Program-made: the position numbers and the translations under genes
Shown: piece by piece, positions 55,805 to 63,977 of the stretch
How positions within the stretch are numbered: the first letter of the stretch is position 1
Layout: each line of letters begins with the position of its first letter
Assembly: GCA_024349765.1 (NCBI GenBank)
Contig: AP026074.1
Location: forward strand, 868,001 to 932,000
Length of the DNA: 64,000 bases
Direction of reading: 5' to 3'
Origin: Streptomyces nigrescens
Lineage (GTDB): Bacteria; Actinomycetota; Actinomycetes; Streptomycetales; Streptomycetaceae
Notes under the pieces: model-generated
Database searches by the model: none
Seen by the model: only the letters and a program-made list of their open reading frames with translations
Told to the model about the DNA's origin: nothing

Positions 55805-56320
55805 GTGAACCTCACCGATTACTGTGTCAACGGGATCCTCGTCCTCCTCGTCGTGCGCCAGGTGTGTGGCAGCCGCCTGGATCTGATCAATCTTGTGCTG
55901 CCGGTCGTGCTGGTCGGCGCCACTGCTGTGTACTACCTGCGGTCGGTGCCGACGGCGGGCAACGACCTCGTCCTGGAACTGGTGCTGGCCGGCTCGGGAG
56001 TCGCCCTCGGGGTGCTCTGCGGGCTCACCACACACCTTCGCCGCAAGGCGGATGGTGTCTACGCCAAGGCGGGCGTCGTTGCGGCGGCGTTGTGGGTCTT
56101 CGGCATGGCATTCCGGATGGGCTTCGCCTACGCCGCCGATCACGGCGCCGGTGACGCCATCGCCACCTTCAGCCGCAGCCACCAGATCACCTCGGCCCAG
56201 GCATGGGTTGCGGCCTTCGTCATGATGGCGCTGGCCCAGGCGATGACCCGGCTGGTGGTGATCCGCTACCGCGCCTACCGGTTGACCTCCTGCGCGGCCC
56301 GCGACTTGGCTGCGGTGTGA
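55805..56320 (+). CDS. membrane protein upstream of a truncated sensor-like gene
   Basis: About 171 residues from GTG 55805 (NLTDYCVNGILVLLVVRQVCGSRLDLINLVLPVVLVGATAVYYL), with five predicted helices; others lie around LVLELVLAGSGVALGVLCGLT, AGVVAAALWVFGMAFRMGFAYA and AWVAAFVMMALAQAMTRLVVI. The pattern resembles small CcdC/DUF1453-type membrane proteins that precede sensor kinase genes in Streptomyces (from memory). The next gene starts 50 bases later in the same direction. Confidence 0.65.
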   Translation: MNLTDYCVNGILVLLVVRQVCGSRLDLINLVLPVVLVGATAVYYLRSVPTAGNDLVLELVLAGSGVALGVLCGLTTHLRRKADGVYAKAGVVAAALWVFGMAFRMGFAYAADHGAGDAIATFSRSHQITSAQAWVAAFVMMALAQAMTRLVVIRYRAYRLTSCAARDLAAV

Positions 56321-56370
56321 GCAGCGGGTATCAGCAGCCGGGCCCGGTCTTCCCGGGGCCGGCTGCTCCT

Positions 56371-56802
56371 ATGCTGTCCACCATGAGCGCAATGCCGCCC
56401 GGCGGTGGTCAGGGGGACAGCCCAAGGGTGGCGCAGGCCCGGTCGCGTGCGGCCGAACGTGCCGCGCGTCAGGCTGCGCGGATGCACTTGGCGCTGTGGG
56501 GCGTCATGCTCCTCACCACCGCCTCGGCTGTGCAGAGTCGGCCACACCCGGGGGTGACCGGTGAGCGGCTCGTCATCAGCCTGGCGCTGGCCGGGTGCCT
56601 GCTGTCACTGGCCGTCGCGGCCCTGGTCCGGGGCCCGTGGAAGTCGGAGGCGGCCACCGCTGCGATACCGCTGATCCTGGGTGCCGCCGGAGATGTGCTG
56701 GCATGGCTCCAGCCGACCTCGACGATGATGATCCCCGTCGCCACCGCAGTGGCGATGCTCTTCGCGCGCCTGCGGCCGCGTCTGGCCGTCCTTATGGCGT
56801 AG
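56371..56802 (+). pseudogene. membrane sensor-like protein, truncated at the Tn7-like element
   Basis: 143 residues: a charged start (DSPRVAQARSRAAERAARQAARMHLALWGVMLLTT), then three or four membrane helices (LVISLALAGCLLSLAVAALV, AATAAIPLILGAAGDVLAWL, MIPVATAVAMLFARLRPRLAVLMA) and an abrupt TAG. This looks like the N-terminal membrane part of a two-component sensor kinase whose catalytic part is missing. Base composition changes to more AT-rich right after the stop, where the left end of the Tn7-like element is expected. Confidence 0.55.
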
Positions 56803-56840
56803 CTGATGGTGTGCTTATTGATCTTGATTGTGGCCTGCTG

Positions 56841-56986
56841 TTGTTCAGTCGTACTGGGTGGTAGTTCTGATCAGTCGGTGGGGCTTACGCGAAACCGGGT
56901 GTCCGGTGTCGGGGGATACGTGGGTTGAGCTGGGTGTTTGGTGTTGCGCAGTGTGCTGAGCGGGGTGGTGGTTTTTGCTCAGTGTG
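56841..56986. repeat. repeated words at the left end, candidate TnsB-binding sites
   Basis: TTGCGCAGTGTG (56944-56955) and TTGCTCAGTGTG (56975-56986) are 31 bases apart; TTGTTCAGTCG (56841-56851) and CTGATCAGTCG (56867-56877) are 26 bases apart. All four share a (T/G)CAGT core in the same orientation. Tn7-like ends carry several TnsB sites of about 20 bases, so these are candidates, not proven. The rest of 56803-57057 has no gene. Confidence 0.4.
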
Positions 56987-57057
56987 GTTGGCGCGTCTAT
57001 AGGTACCGGTGCTGGCCGGCTGTGTGAGGGCTGGGGCGGTGTGGGGTGTGGGTTGGT

Positions 57058-57981
57058 TCAGCGGGTGGTGAGGCGTTGCCAGAGCAGGTCGTGGTCGGCG
57101 GGTGCGAGGCGGGTCAGGTGGAGGCGGCGGGCGAGGTGGTGGAGGAAGGCGGTCTGCTGGGTGCGGGTCAGGGGGGTGTGGCGGGGGAGGCGGTCGAGGG
57201 TTGTGGCGAGGGTGAGGGTTTCGGGGTAGGTGATCAGGGTCCGGCAGGTCAGGGCGGGGGAGGCCGGGCTGTGGGTGAGGTGGGGGTTGGCGGTGGTGAG
57301 CTGGTGCAGGCGGGTGTGCCAGCGGGTGTGGAGGTGCTGGTGGTGGTCGTACCAGCGGGTGGTGATCGTGGTGGCCCAGCTCAGGGAAGCCGTGGTGGGC
57401 GGCCGGCGGGCGGTGAGGCGGGCGTGGGTGAGTTCGGGCAGGGTCCGGATGTCGAGGGGGATGCGCTGTCGGGGGTCGCTGGAGGCTTGATGGTGACGGG
57501 TGCAGATCATGGCCCGGGGCCGGTCGGGCGCGGGGTGGATCCACGCGGGGGCGGCGTGGTGGGGCGGGCGGCGCAGGGTGCAGGCGGTGCAGGCCGGCAG
57601 GGGCTGCACGGCGGGGACGAGGGGCTGCCAGCGGGCGGTGGCGGTGGGGGCGGTGGCGATGGTGGCGGGCGGGGGCCGGCGGGTCAGTGCGCGGTTGAGG
57701 TGGGCGGGCGGGATGCGGGTGAAGGCGGCCAGGCGGCGGGCGGCTTCGTTGCTGAGGTGGAGTTCGGTGGCGTGCGGGGCGGCGGGGGTGCCGGTGGCGG
57801 TGATGTGCAGGCCGTCCAGGAGGTGGGCGGGGGAGAGGTGGTAGGCGGCGGCGAGGCGGGTGAGGTAGGAGGCTGCCGTTTCGCGGGGCAGCGGTCGCAC
57901 GCGCAGCGCGCCGGGCGGGCTGGGCCACATCGTGCCGGGCCGCACCGCGGGCATGGGGCGGGCCTGGGTGGGGGCGGTCAC
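57058..57981 (-). CDS. tniQ: TniQ/TnsD-family target-selection protein
   Basis: 307 residues. The TniQ start ALRVRPLPRETAASYLTRLAAAYHLSPAHLL and the zinc site Cys131-x2-Cys134 ... Cys160-x2-His163 (CTACTLR ... CTRHH) are clear. TniQ proteins bridge a target-recognition factor and the TnsC ATPase, or bind DNA themselves in TnsD-like forms. The C-terminal 130 residues are His/Thr/Arg-rich helices that may read DNA. GTG 57981 overlaps the tnsC stop (GTGA). No Cas or other targeting partner is in the operon. Confidence 0.88.
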   Translation of the reverse strand: MTAPTQARPMPAVRPGTMWPSPPGALRVRPLPRETAASYLTRLAAAYHLSPAHLLDGLHITATGTPAAPHATELHLSNEAARRLAAFTRIPPAHLNRALTRRPPPATIATAPTATARWQPLVPAVQPLPACTACTLRRPPHHAAPAWIHPAPDRPRAMICTRHHQASSDPRQRIPLDIRTLPELTHARLTARRPPTTASLSWATTITTRWYDHHQHLHTRWHTRLHQLTTANPHLTHSPASPALTCRTLITYPETLTLATTLDRLPRHTPLTRTQQTAFLHHLARRLHLTRLAPADHDLLWQRLTTR

Positions 57982-59012
57982 CGGCCGGGGCGGGTGCGGC
58001 GGGCGGGGGTTCGGGGCCGGTAGTGCTCTTCGGCGAGGTGGTCCAGTGCGATGGTGTCCAGCAGGGTCTTGGTGATGCGCTCGGTGCCTTCGCAGATGGC
58101 TTCGATGGCGGCCTGGCGGATCAGGCGTGAGAGGCTGCCGATGCGTCCGGCGGTTCGTTCGTGCAGGTACGGCGCCAGCCTGGGCAGGCTGCCGGTGCGG
58201 TGCGCGGTGAGGTCGAGGGCCGCTTCCAGGGCGGTGATCAGCTCGCGGAACGGCTCGCGGTGGCCGGCGCGGGCGGGCAGCGCTCCGCAGTCGATCAAAG
58301 AGGCGCGTCCGGCCAGCTGTGCGCCGCGTACTCCGCTGAAAACGGCGCTGGCGGTGACGTCGATGCCGGCGTAGACGAATGTGGCGCCGATACGTTCGGT
58401 GAGGTCCTTGAGCCAGTCGGCGGCCTCCGCGCCGCTGGAGGTACGCGGGTTGAGCCGGTGGATCTCGTCGATCAGCACGAGTGCGACGCCGGCCGTGGTG
58501 TAGGTGTGGCAGACGGCGGTCGTGATCTGCGCGGTGGTCATGCGGGCGGCCACGGGGATGCCGAGGTAGCGGGCGAACTCGGCGGCCAGGGTCTTGGCGG
58601 TGGCGCCGGGCGGTACCAGCACGTAGGCGACGGGCACGCTGGTGTCGCCCGGGTGGGCGCGGCGGGTGTGGGCGAGGTGGCAGGTACGGCCGACCTGGAG
58701 CAGCGCGGTGGTCTTGCCGGTGGTGGCCGGTCCGGTGACGATCAGCGACGGCCGGGCGGTGGCCTGCTGGTGGCGGCCCAGGATCATCAGGGTGCGGACC
58801 TGGCGTGCCAGGGATTCGATGGCCGGGGTGCGCACGGTGACGAACTGCGAGTGGTAGGCCAGGCGTTCCTCCGGCGTACGGGGTGCCTGGCCCGGCTGCG
58901 GCGGCGTGGGGGGTGCGGCGTGGGCGAACCGGGCGAAGCCGTCGAACGTCGTCACCGTGCCCGCGGCCGCCTCGCCGTCGGTCGGGGGCGAAGGGCGGGC
59001 AGGGCTCACCAC
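57978..59012 (-). CDS. tnsC: TnsC/TniB-family AAA+ ATPase
   Basis: 344 residues. Walker A GPATTGKT at 94-101, Walker B VALVLIDEIH at 176-185 (Asp182-Glu183), followed by a sensor region (GATFVYAGIDV) and the C-terminal helical part SRLIRQAAIEAICEGTERITKTLLDTIAL. In Tn7-like systems TnsC polymerises on DNA with ATP, receives the target signal from TniQ and activates TnsB. It overlaps tnsB2 by 7 bases and tniQ by 4, so expression is coupled. All ATPase residues are intact. Confidence 0.92.
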   Translation of the reverse strand: MVSPARPSPPTDGEAAAGTVTTFDGFARFAHAAPPTPPQPGQAPRTPEERLAYHSQFVTVRTPAIESLARQVRTLMILGRHQQATARPSLIVTGPATTGKTTALLQVGRTCHLAHTRRAHPGDTSVPVAYVLVPPGATAKTLAAEFARYLGIPVAARMTTAQITTAVCHTYTTAGVALVLIDEIHRLNPRTSSGAEAADWLKDLTERIGATFVYAGIDVTASAVFSGVRGAQLAGRASLIDCGALPARAGHREPFRELITALEAALDLTAHRTGSLPRLAPYLHERTAGRIGSLSRLIRQAAIEAICEGTERITKTLLDTIALDHLAEEHYRPRTPARRTRPGR

Positions 59013-61147
59013 AGTTCGGCCTCCTGGTCGGCGTCGTACAGCGTCAGCGCGCCGCTTGCCGGCAGCGTGAGTGCGCCGGACTCATCGGCGCCGACGTCGT
59101 CCCGGGCGGCTCGGGCGTCCAGCGCATCCAGGCTGTCCTCCGCCTCCGTTGCGGCCTGGGCCGCAGTACGGTGCGGTGCTGCCGGTTCGCCGCCTGCTGC
59201 CTGGGAGACCGCCTTCCCGGCGCGCGTGCCCGGCGCTGTGGCAGGCGCGGCGGGCGCTGGGGTGGTGGGCCGGGCCTGGCGCAGGATCTGGTCGGCGGCC
59301 TCGGCGAGGGCGGCTTCGTGGGCCTCGCGTTCGGCGCGCTGCTCGAGGGTGGTGCGGATGTGGCGCCAGGTGGTCTCGCTCATGGGCGCGTGGACGTGGT
59401 CGCGGTGGATCCACGGGATCTCGTGCAGGTGTCCGTCGGGCAGGCGGAGGTAGATCTGGCGGACGTCGTGCGGGTTGAGGTGGACCTCCCACTTGCCGCC
59501 GGGGCCGGTGGGGCAGGACCGTCCGCGGTGTTCGTTGAGGATGGCGTGGTCGTAGGTGCGGTAGTTGATGCGGATGCCGCGGCCGGTGACCGGGTGGAAG
59601 CGCACCGGCAGCAGTTCCGTGTAGTCGGCTCCCGTCAGCGGCAGCGGCACATAGCCGCTCGCGCCCAGCAGCGCACCCCACATCTCGCCCGGTGACAGCG
59701 CCTTCTTGGGCAGGAGGGGGTGGCGCAGCCCGTCGTGGGGGCGGTGCTGCCAGCACGCGGTGATCCACTCGTCCAGCAGTTCCTGCATCTGGGCCACGGT
59801 GAAGCGGGCTTCGTCTTCCACCGCCTCGCCGCGCGCCAGGATGTGGGGGCCGGTGTAGCCGGCGGCGTGCTGGGCGAAAAGGCTGTTGATGCTGCCGAAG
59901 GTCCGTTCCACGGCGCCCTTTGCGGTGGGGGAGCGGGGCGGGGCGGGCTGCACGCTCACCCCGAGGGATTCACAGGCGGCCAGGAAAGCGGCGGAGAGGA
60001 ACACCCGCCCGCGGTCGATGACGATCGTCTCCGGCACCACCACCGGCCGCGCCGCCGCCTGTTCAAGCCGCGCGTCCAGGGCGAGGAGCCGGTCGTAGGG
60101 GACGGCGGCGTGGGCCAGGCGCAGATGCTCGCCCCAGCCGGGCCGCACCGGGTGGGGCACAGCCATCTCCGCCAGCAGCAGGGCCGCGTCCACCGCCTGG
60201 GTGCTCTGCTCACGCAGCACGGCCGCCACCACCGACCGTGTTGCCACGTCCAGGGCGATCGTGAGCTCCGGGCGCACCGGCTTTCCGTCCTCCCCGATGG
60301 CCATGATGTCCAGCCGGGTGGTGTCGACCTGCACCAGCTCGCCCGGCCGCAGCGCCACCACCGGCGTGAACGGCCGCACCGGCACGGCGGTGGCGGTGCG
60401 GGCGGGACGCCCCGGGTGTTCCAGCGGGTCGGCCAGGACCCGCACCAGCCGGTTGAACGTCGACGGCGCCGGCAGCGCCACCGCGCCCGGCCCGTGGGCC
60501 TCGGCCAGGATCTGCCCGCTCAACTCCCGCAGCCCCTTCAGCGTGCCCGTGGAGCGGCCGCGCTGGCGGCGCAGCGCCTCCAGCACCGCGGCCACCACCC
60601 GCTCATCCGCACGCCCGGTCGCGCTCGACGGCTTGCGCTGCCGGACCAGGCCCATGACGCCGCCCGTGTGGTAGCGGGCGCGCATGCGGCGCACGGTGGC
60701 CCGGCTGGCCCGCGGCCAGCCCAGAGCCGCGAGTTCGTCGGCCTTGGCCTGCTCCCGCTCGGCCATCGAGGTGCGCTGCGGGTCGTACTCGGGCCGGGGG
60801 CAGCCGGTGCCGCCGGGCCCGTCGGGCAGCCCGGTCTCGATCTCGCGGATGTGCCGCTGCCAGGCCATCGCCCTCTCCCGCTCCCGTTCGGGCACCGCCT
60901 CCAAAAGGCCCCACGGCGCCGCGGCGGGGACCGGGCAGTCCACCACCGCGAAGGTGGGATCGGCGAACAGCAGCGAGGTCAGAACCGAGGCGGTCTGCCC
61001 GTCCTCGTCGACGAGGCGTACCGAGGCCCCGGCCACGGCGGCCACCTGCCAGGGGCGGCCCTCGAACGTCACATACGCCCCGAGTTTGACCTGCCGGCGC
61101 CGGGCGGCGGCCACGGCGCGGACCGGGCGGCCGGGAGCGCTCACCAC
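59006..61147 (-). CDS. tnsB: TnsB-family DDE transposase, catalytically intact (TnsB2)
   Basis: 713 residues: an N-terminal beta domain (LGAYVTFEGRPWQVAAVAG), the DNA-binding helices (AWQRHIREIETGLPDGPG, ADELAALGWPRASRATVRRMRARYHTGGVMGLV), the retroviral-integrase-type core and a Mu-type C-terminal barrel. The DDE triad is complete: Asp275 (VQVDTTRLD), Asp378 (IVIDRG) and Glu414 (GAVERTF), with 35 residues between the last two. After residue 620 comes an Ala/Pro-rich linker and a terminal peptide TLYDADQEAELW. It should cut and join the transposon 3' ends. The start overlaps the tnsB1 stop by 7 bases. Confidence 0.92.
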   Translation of the reverse strand: MVSAPGRPVRAVAAARRRQVKLGAYVTFEGRPWQVAAVAGASVRLVDEDGQTASVLTSLLFADPTFAVVDCPVPAAAPWGLLEAVPERERERAMAWQRHIREIETGLPDGPGGTGCPRPEYDPQRTSMAEREQAKADELAALGWPRASRATVRRMRARYHTGGVMGLVRQRKPSSATGRADERVVAAVLEALRRQRGRSTGTLKGLRELSGQILAEAHGPGAVALPAPSTFNRLVRVLADPLEHPGRPARTATAVPVRPFTPVVALRPGELVQVDTTRLDIMAIGEDGKPVRPELTIALDVATRSVVAAVLREQSTQAVDAALLLAEMAVPHPVRPGWGEHLRLAHAAVPYDRLLALDARLEQAAARPVVVPETIVIDRGRVFLSAAFLAACESLGVSVQPAPPRSPTAKGAVERTFGSINSLFAQHAAGYTGPHILARGEAVEDEARFTVAQMQELLDEWITACWQHRPHDGLRHPLLPKKALSPGEMWGALLGASGYVPLPLTGADYTELLPVRFHPVTGRGIRINYRTYDHAILNEHRGRSCPTGPGGKWEVHLNPHDVRQIYLRLPDGHLHEIPWIHRDHVHAPMSETTWRHIRTTLEQRAEREAHEAALAEAADQILRQARPTTPAPAAPATAPGTRAGKAVSQAAGGEPAAPHRTAAQAATEAEDSLDALDARAARDDVGADESGALTLPASGALTLYDADQEAELW

Positions 61148-63129
61148 TGTCCGGCCTCCGCCTCGGCGTCATACACCGACAACCCGCCCGGTTCCACGGC
61201 CGCCGTGCCGCCGCTGGCGGTGCCGGGCACCGCGCCGCCGGTCCCGCCCCGGGCAGCCGCTTCCCGGGGCTGCGCCGCGGCGGGGGAGGGGCCTGCTCTG
61301 ACGCTGCCCGCCTGCACACCACCGTCGGCACCGGCACGGGCACCGGCGGCGCGGTGCGCGAGGACGGCGCCTGTGCGGCGCCGCAGCAGCTCGTCGAAGG
61401 GCCGCAAGCCGTGCTCGCCCTGCGCCCAGGGCACCACGTGGAGCTGGCCGTCGGGCAGCCGGACGAAGACCTGCCGCGAGTCATGAGGATGGTGGTGGAC
61501 CTCGAACCGGTCCCCGCGGCCGCGGTGTTCGTCCAGGCACGCATCGTCGTAGCGGCGCCCGCCCAGCCGGATGCCGGACTCGGTCACCGCGCACCGGCGG
61601 GCCGGCAGCAGTTCGCCATAGTGCTGCCCGGCCAGCGGCAGCGGCACCCTCCCGGCCGCGCCCAACAGCACCTGCCACATCTCCTGCGGTGCCAGCCCCG
61701 CCCGGGGCAGCAGCGGATGCCGCAGCTGCTCCTGGGCGCGCTGGTGCCAGACGCCGGTGATCCATTCGTCCAGCAGGTCCTGCAGCTGAGGCATGCTCCA
61801 GTACGCCCCGTCCGCCTCGTCCGCCCGGTTCTCGCCCGCAGCGGCGGGCGGCCGGGCCGCCACCGCGTGCCGGGAGAACAGGCCGGCGAGCACCTCAAGC
61901 GTGCGCAGGGCACCGCAGCGGGCACCCGCCGTCCGGGGCGGGGCCGGCTCCAGGCTGATGCCAAGGCTCTCGCACACGGTCAGGACCGCCGAGGTGACGC
62001 CGGCCGTCCCGTGGTCGAGGACGAGCGTCTCGGGCACGGCCGTCGGACGCGCCGCGGTGGCCTCGATCCGGTCGGGCAAGGACATCAGCCGCCGCGCCGG
62101 CCCGCCCGCGTGGGCCTGCTCCAGCAGGGCGGGCCAGCCCGGGCGCAGCGGCCGGGGCACGGCCATCTCGGCCAGCAGCACCGACAACTGAACCGGCCCG
62201 CCCTGTAGCGGGTGCAGCACGGCGGCCAGCACGCAGCCGCTCGCCTGATCCAGCGCGGCCGTCACCGCCACCTCCACCGTGGTCCCGTCCTCGCCCACCG
62301 CGCCGACCGACAGGCGGGCGGTGGCCACCTGCACCCGCTCCGAGGGCCGCAGCGCGGCAGGCGGGCCACCCGCTGGGCCTGGGCGGGTGGCGGTGCGCGC
62401 CGCACTGCCCGGCGGCTCGGCCGGATCAGACAACGCCTTCACCAGCCGGTACATCGACGCCTTCGCGGGCAGCTTCACCCGCCCAGGACCGTGCCGGTCC
62501 GCCACGATCCGCTCCGCCAGATCGATGATCTGCTTCACCGTGGCCGCCTTGCGGCCGCGACGCAAGCGCAGCGCCTCCAGCACCGCGGCCACCACCCGGC
62601 CGTCAGCGCGTCCGGTCCCGGATCTGGGGCGCACGGTCCGCTGGTCGACCAGCCCCATCAACCCCTGCTTGTGGTAGGCGATACGCCGCCGCTGTACGGT
62701 TGCTCTGCTGACCTTCGTCCAGCCCAGCGCGGCGAGCTCCCGCGCTTTGGCGTGCTCGCGCTCGGCGAGCGTGAACCGCTGCGGGTCGTAGTCGTCTCTG
62801 GGAACCCCACGACTGCCAGGGCCGCCGGGCAGCCCGGTCTCGATCTCGCGGATGTGCCGCTGCCAGGCCAGAGCCCGCTCGCGTGCAGCCAGCGGCAGCG
62901 CCGCCCACGCCTCGGCCGACGGAATCGGAGGGTCAGCCTGCCCGACGACCTTGAAACCGGGGGCGGTCACCAGACGGGCGGCCAGCACACACCCCGTGGC
63001 CCCGTCGTCGGCGGCCACATACACCCGCCCGTCGGCCAGGCCGCTCACCTGCCAGGTGCGGCCCTCGAACTCGACTCGCGCCCCCACCCCAACACCCCGC
63101 CCGCCAAGGGCGGCTGGTTCGTTGCTCAA
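61141..63129 (-). CDS. TnsB-like paralogue without DDE triad (TnsB1)
   Basis: 662 residues from TTG 63129, which overlaps the tnsA stop (TTGA). It aligns with TnsB2 along its length (AWQRHIREIETGLPGGPG, ARELAALGWTKVSRATVQRRRIAYHKQGLMGLV, LLDEWITGVWHQRAQEQLRHPLLP). The first catalytic Asp is Ala269 (VQVATARLS) and the Glu position is Leu408 (CGALRT); only Asp372 (LVLDHG) remains. The frame is otherwise clean, GC-rich and free of stops, so loss of activity looks selected instead of decayed. The C-terminal peptide SVYDAEAEAGQW matches that of TnsB2. A structural partner or end-binding subunit is the simplest idea. Confidence 0.88.
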   Translation of the reverse strand: MSNEPAALGGRGVGVGARVEFEGRTWQVSGLADGRVYVAADDGATGCVLAARLVTAPGFKVVGQADPPIPSAEAWAALPLAARERALAWQRHIREIETGLPGGPGSRGVPRDDYDPQRFTLAEREHAKARELAALGWTKVSRATVQRRRIAYHKQGLMGLVDQRTVRPRSGTGRADGRVVAAVLEALRLRRGRKAATVKQIIDLAERIVADRHGPGRVKLPAKASMYRLVKALSDPAEPPGSAARTATRPGPAGGPPAALRPSERVQVATARLSVGAVGEDGTTVEVAVTAALDQASGCVLAAVLHPLQGGPVQLSVLLAEMAVPRPLRPGWPALLEQAHAGGPARRLMSLPDRIEATAARPTAVPETLVLDHGTAGVTSAVLTVCESLGISLEPAPPRTAGARCGALRTLEVLAGLFSRHAVAARPPAAAGENRADEADGAYWSMPQLQDLLDEWITGVWHQRAQEQLRHPLLPRAGLAPQEMWQVLLGAAGRVPLPLAGQHYGELLPARRCAVTESGIRLGGRRYDDACLDEHRGRGDRFEVHHHPHDSRQVFVRLPDGQLHVVPWAQGEHGLRPFDELLRRRTGAVLAHRAAGARAGADGGVQAGSVRAGPSPAAAQPREAAARGGTGGAVPGTASGGTAAVEPGGLSVYDAEAEAGQW

Positions 63130-63977
63130 CGTGCCTGCTGCTCCCGTTCGCTGCCGCCTGCGCCCGGATCGGACGGGCCGGGGCAGACGAGGGTGTGCTC
63201 GCCCAGCGGCCGGGTCAGGTCCGCGGTCAGCCGCGCGCTCCACAGCGCGTGGTAGAGCACCGGCAGCGCGCTCAGGACCTCGCCCGCCGCCGCGGCCCCA
63301 GCCATCAAAGCCCGCGGGGCGGCGAACGCGTCCAGGACCGCCTGCTCCAGCCCGCCGGCGTCGCGGTGGCGGGGGTGGCGGTAGCCGGCCAGCCACCGCA
63401 CGTTCGCCGCCACCATCTTGTCCGGTGGCACCAGGCGCCGGTAGGTGAAGCCCACCGCCGCACACGCCGCTTCGAGCACCGCGGCCGCCCGCGCGGCACG
63501 CTCCCCGGTGGGCTCCGACGTGGCGGGGCAGTCGGCGAGCAGGGCGCTGCCGTCGGTGTGGCGGGCGAACAACTGCGGCACCCAGGTCAGAACCCGCCTG
63601 CTGTCGGGGTCCCGCCAGATCAGCCGCACCGGCCGAGCCGACAGGCCCACCACCTGCGGATCACGGTCCAGCAGCATCAGCTGCGTGCACATCGCCTGCG
63701 AGCCGTGCATGACGTGCCGGGCGGTGGTGGCCGACCACCACCAGCCCGGCCCCCATCGCCGACCGGGCACCACCGGGAACGCAGCGACCGGCTGGAGCTG
63801 TTCGAAACGCACCGCGACGGCGGCCTCCGTCCAGCGGCGCTGCATCAGCGTGCCGTCCGACCCGGCGAACTCCGCCTCCACCGCGCCCGGCTCCGGCACC
63901 CGGCAGGCGCTGGGCGCGACGGCGGGTAAGCCGGACTGGGCGCTGTCCTGGCTGCTGTCGAAGATCACGTACTCCAC
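63126..63977 (-). CDS. TnsA-like protein with substituted catalytic residues
   Basis: 283 residues. The segment PGRRWGPGWWWSATTARHV, then LMLLDRDPQVVGLSARPVRLIWRD, then VPQLFARHTDGSALLADC, follows the TnsA-like endonuclease fold, which in Tn7 cuts the 5' ends. By comparison with active relatives (from memory: an E-R-D-H helix and an A-P-D-(Y/F)-F strand) the Glu position is Met96 and the Asp position is Gln135; Asp149 is kept but the basic residue after it is lost. The protein is probably not a nuclease. It is the first gene of the operon; the promoter must lie in or beyond the last 23 bases of the window. Confidence 0.75.
   Translation of the reverse strand: MEYVIFDSSQDSAQSGLPAVAPSACRVPEPGAVEAEFAGSDGTLMQRRWTEAAVAVRFEQLQPVAAFPVVPGRRWGPGWWWSATTARHVMHGSQAMCTQLMLLDRDPQVVGLSARPVRLIWRDPDSRRVLTWVPQLFARHTDGSALLADCPATSEPTGERAARAAAVLEAACAAVGFTYRRLVPPDKMVAANVRWLAGYRHPRHRDAGGLEQAVLDAFAAPRALMAGAAAAGEVLSALPVLYHALWSARLTADLTRPLGEHTLVCPGPSDPGAGGSEREQQAR

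Noticed and set aside
57046-58023. Gly/Val-rich plus-strand frames opposite the Tns operon
   Set aside because: They are mirror frames of GC-rich genes; the minus strand has the TniQ, TnsC and TnsB motifs.
19062-63977. A CRISPR-associated transposon combining the CRISPR arrays with the Tn7-like operon
   Set aside because: The arrays and the Tns operon are about 38 kb apart with many unrelated genes and IS elements between. No Cascade genes exist in the window and the only cas gene is a truncated cas3, which CRISPR-associated transposons normally lack. No short array or cas gene lies next to tniQ.
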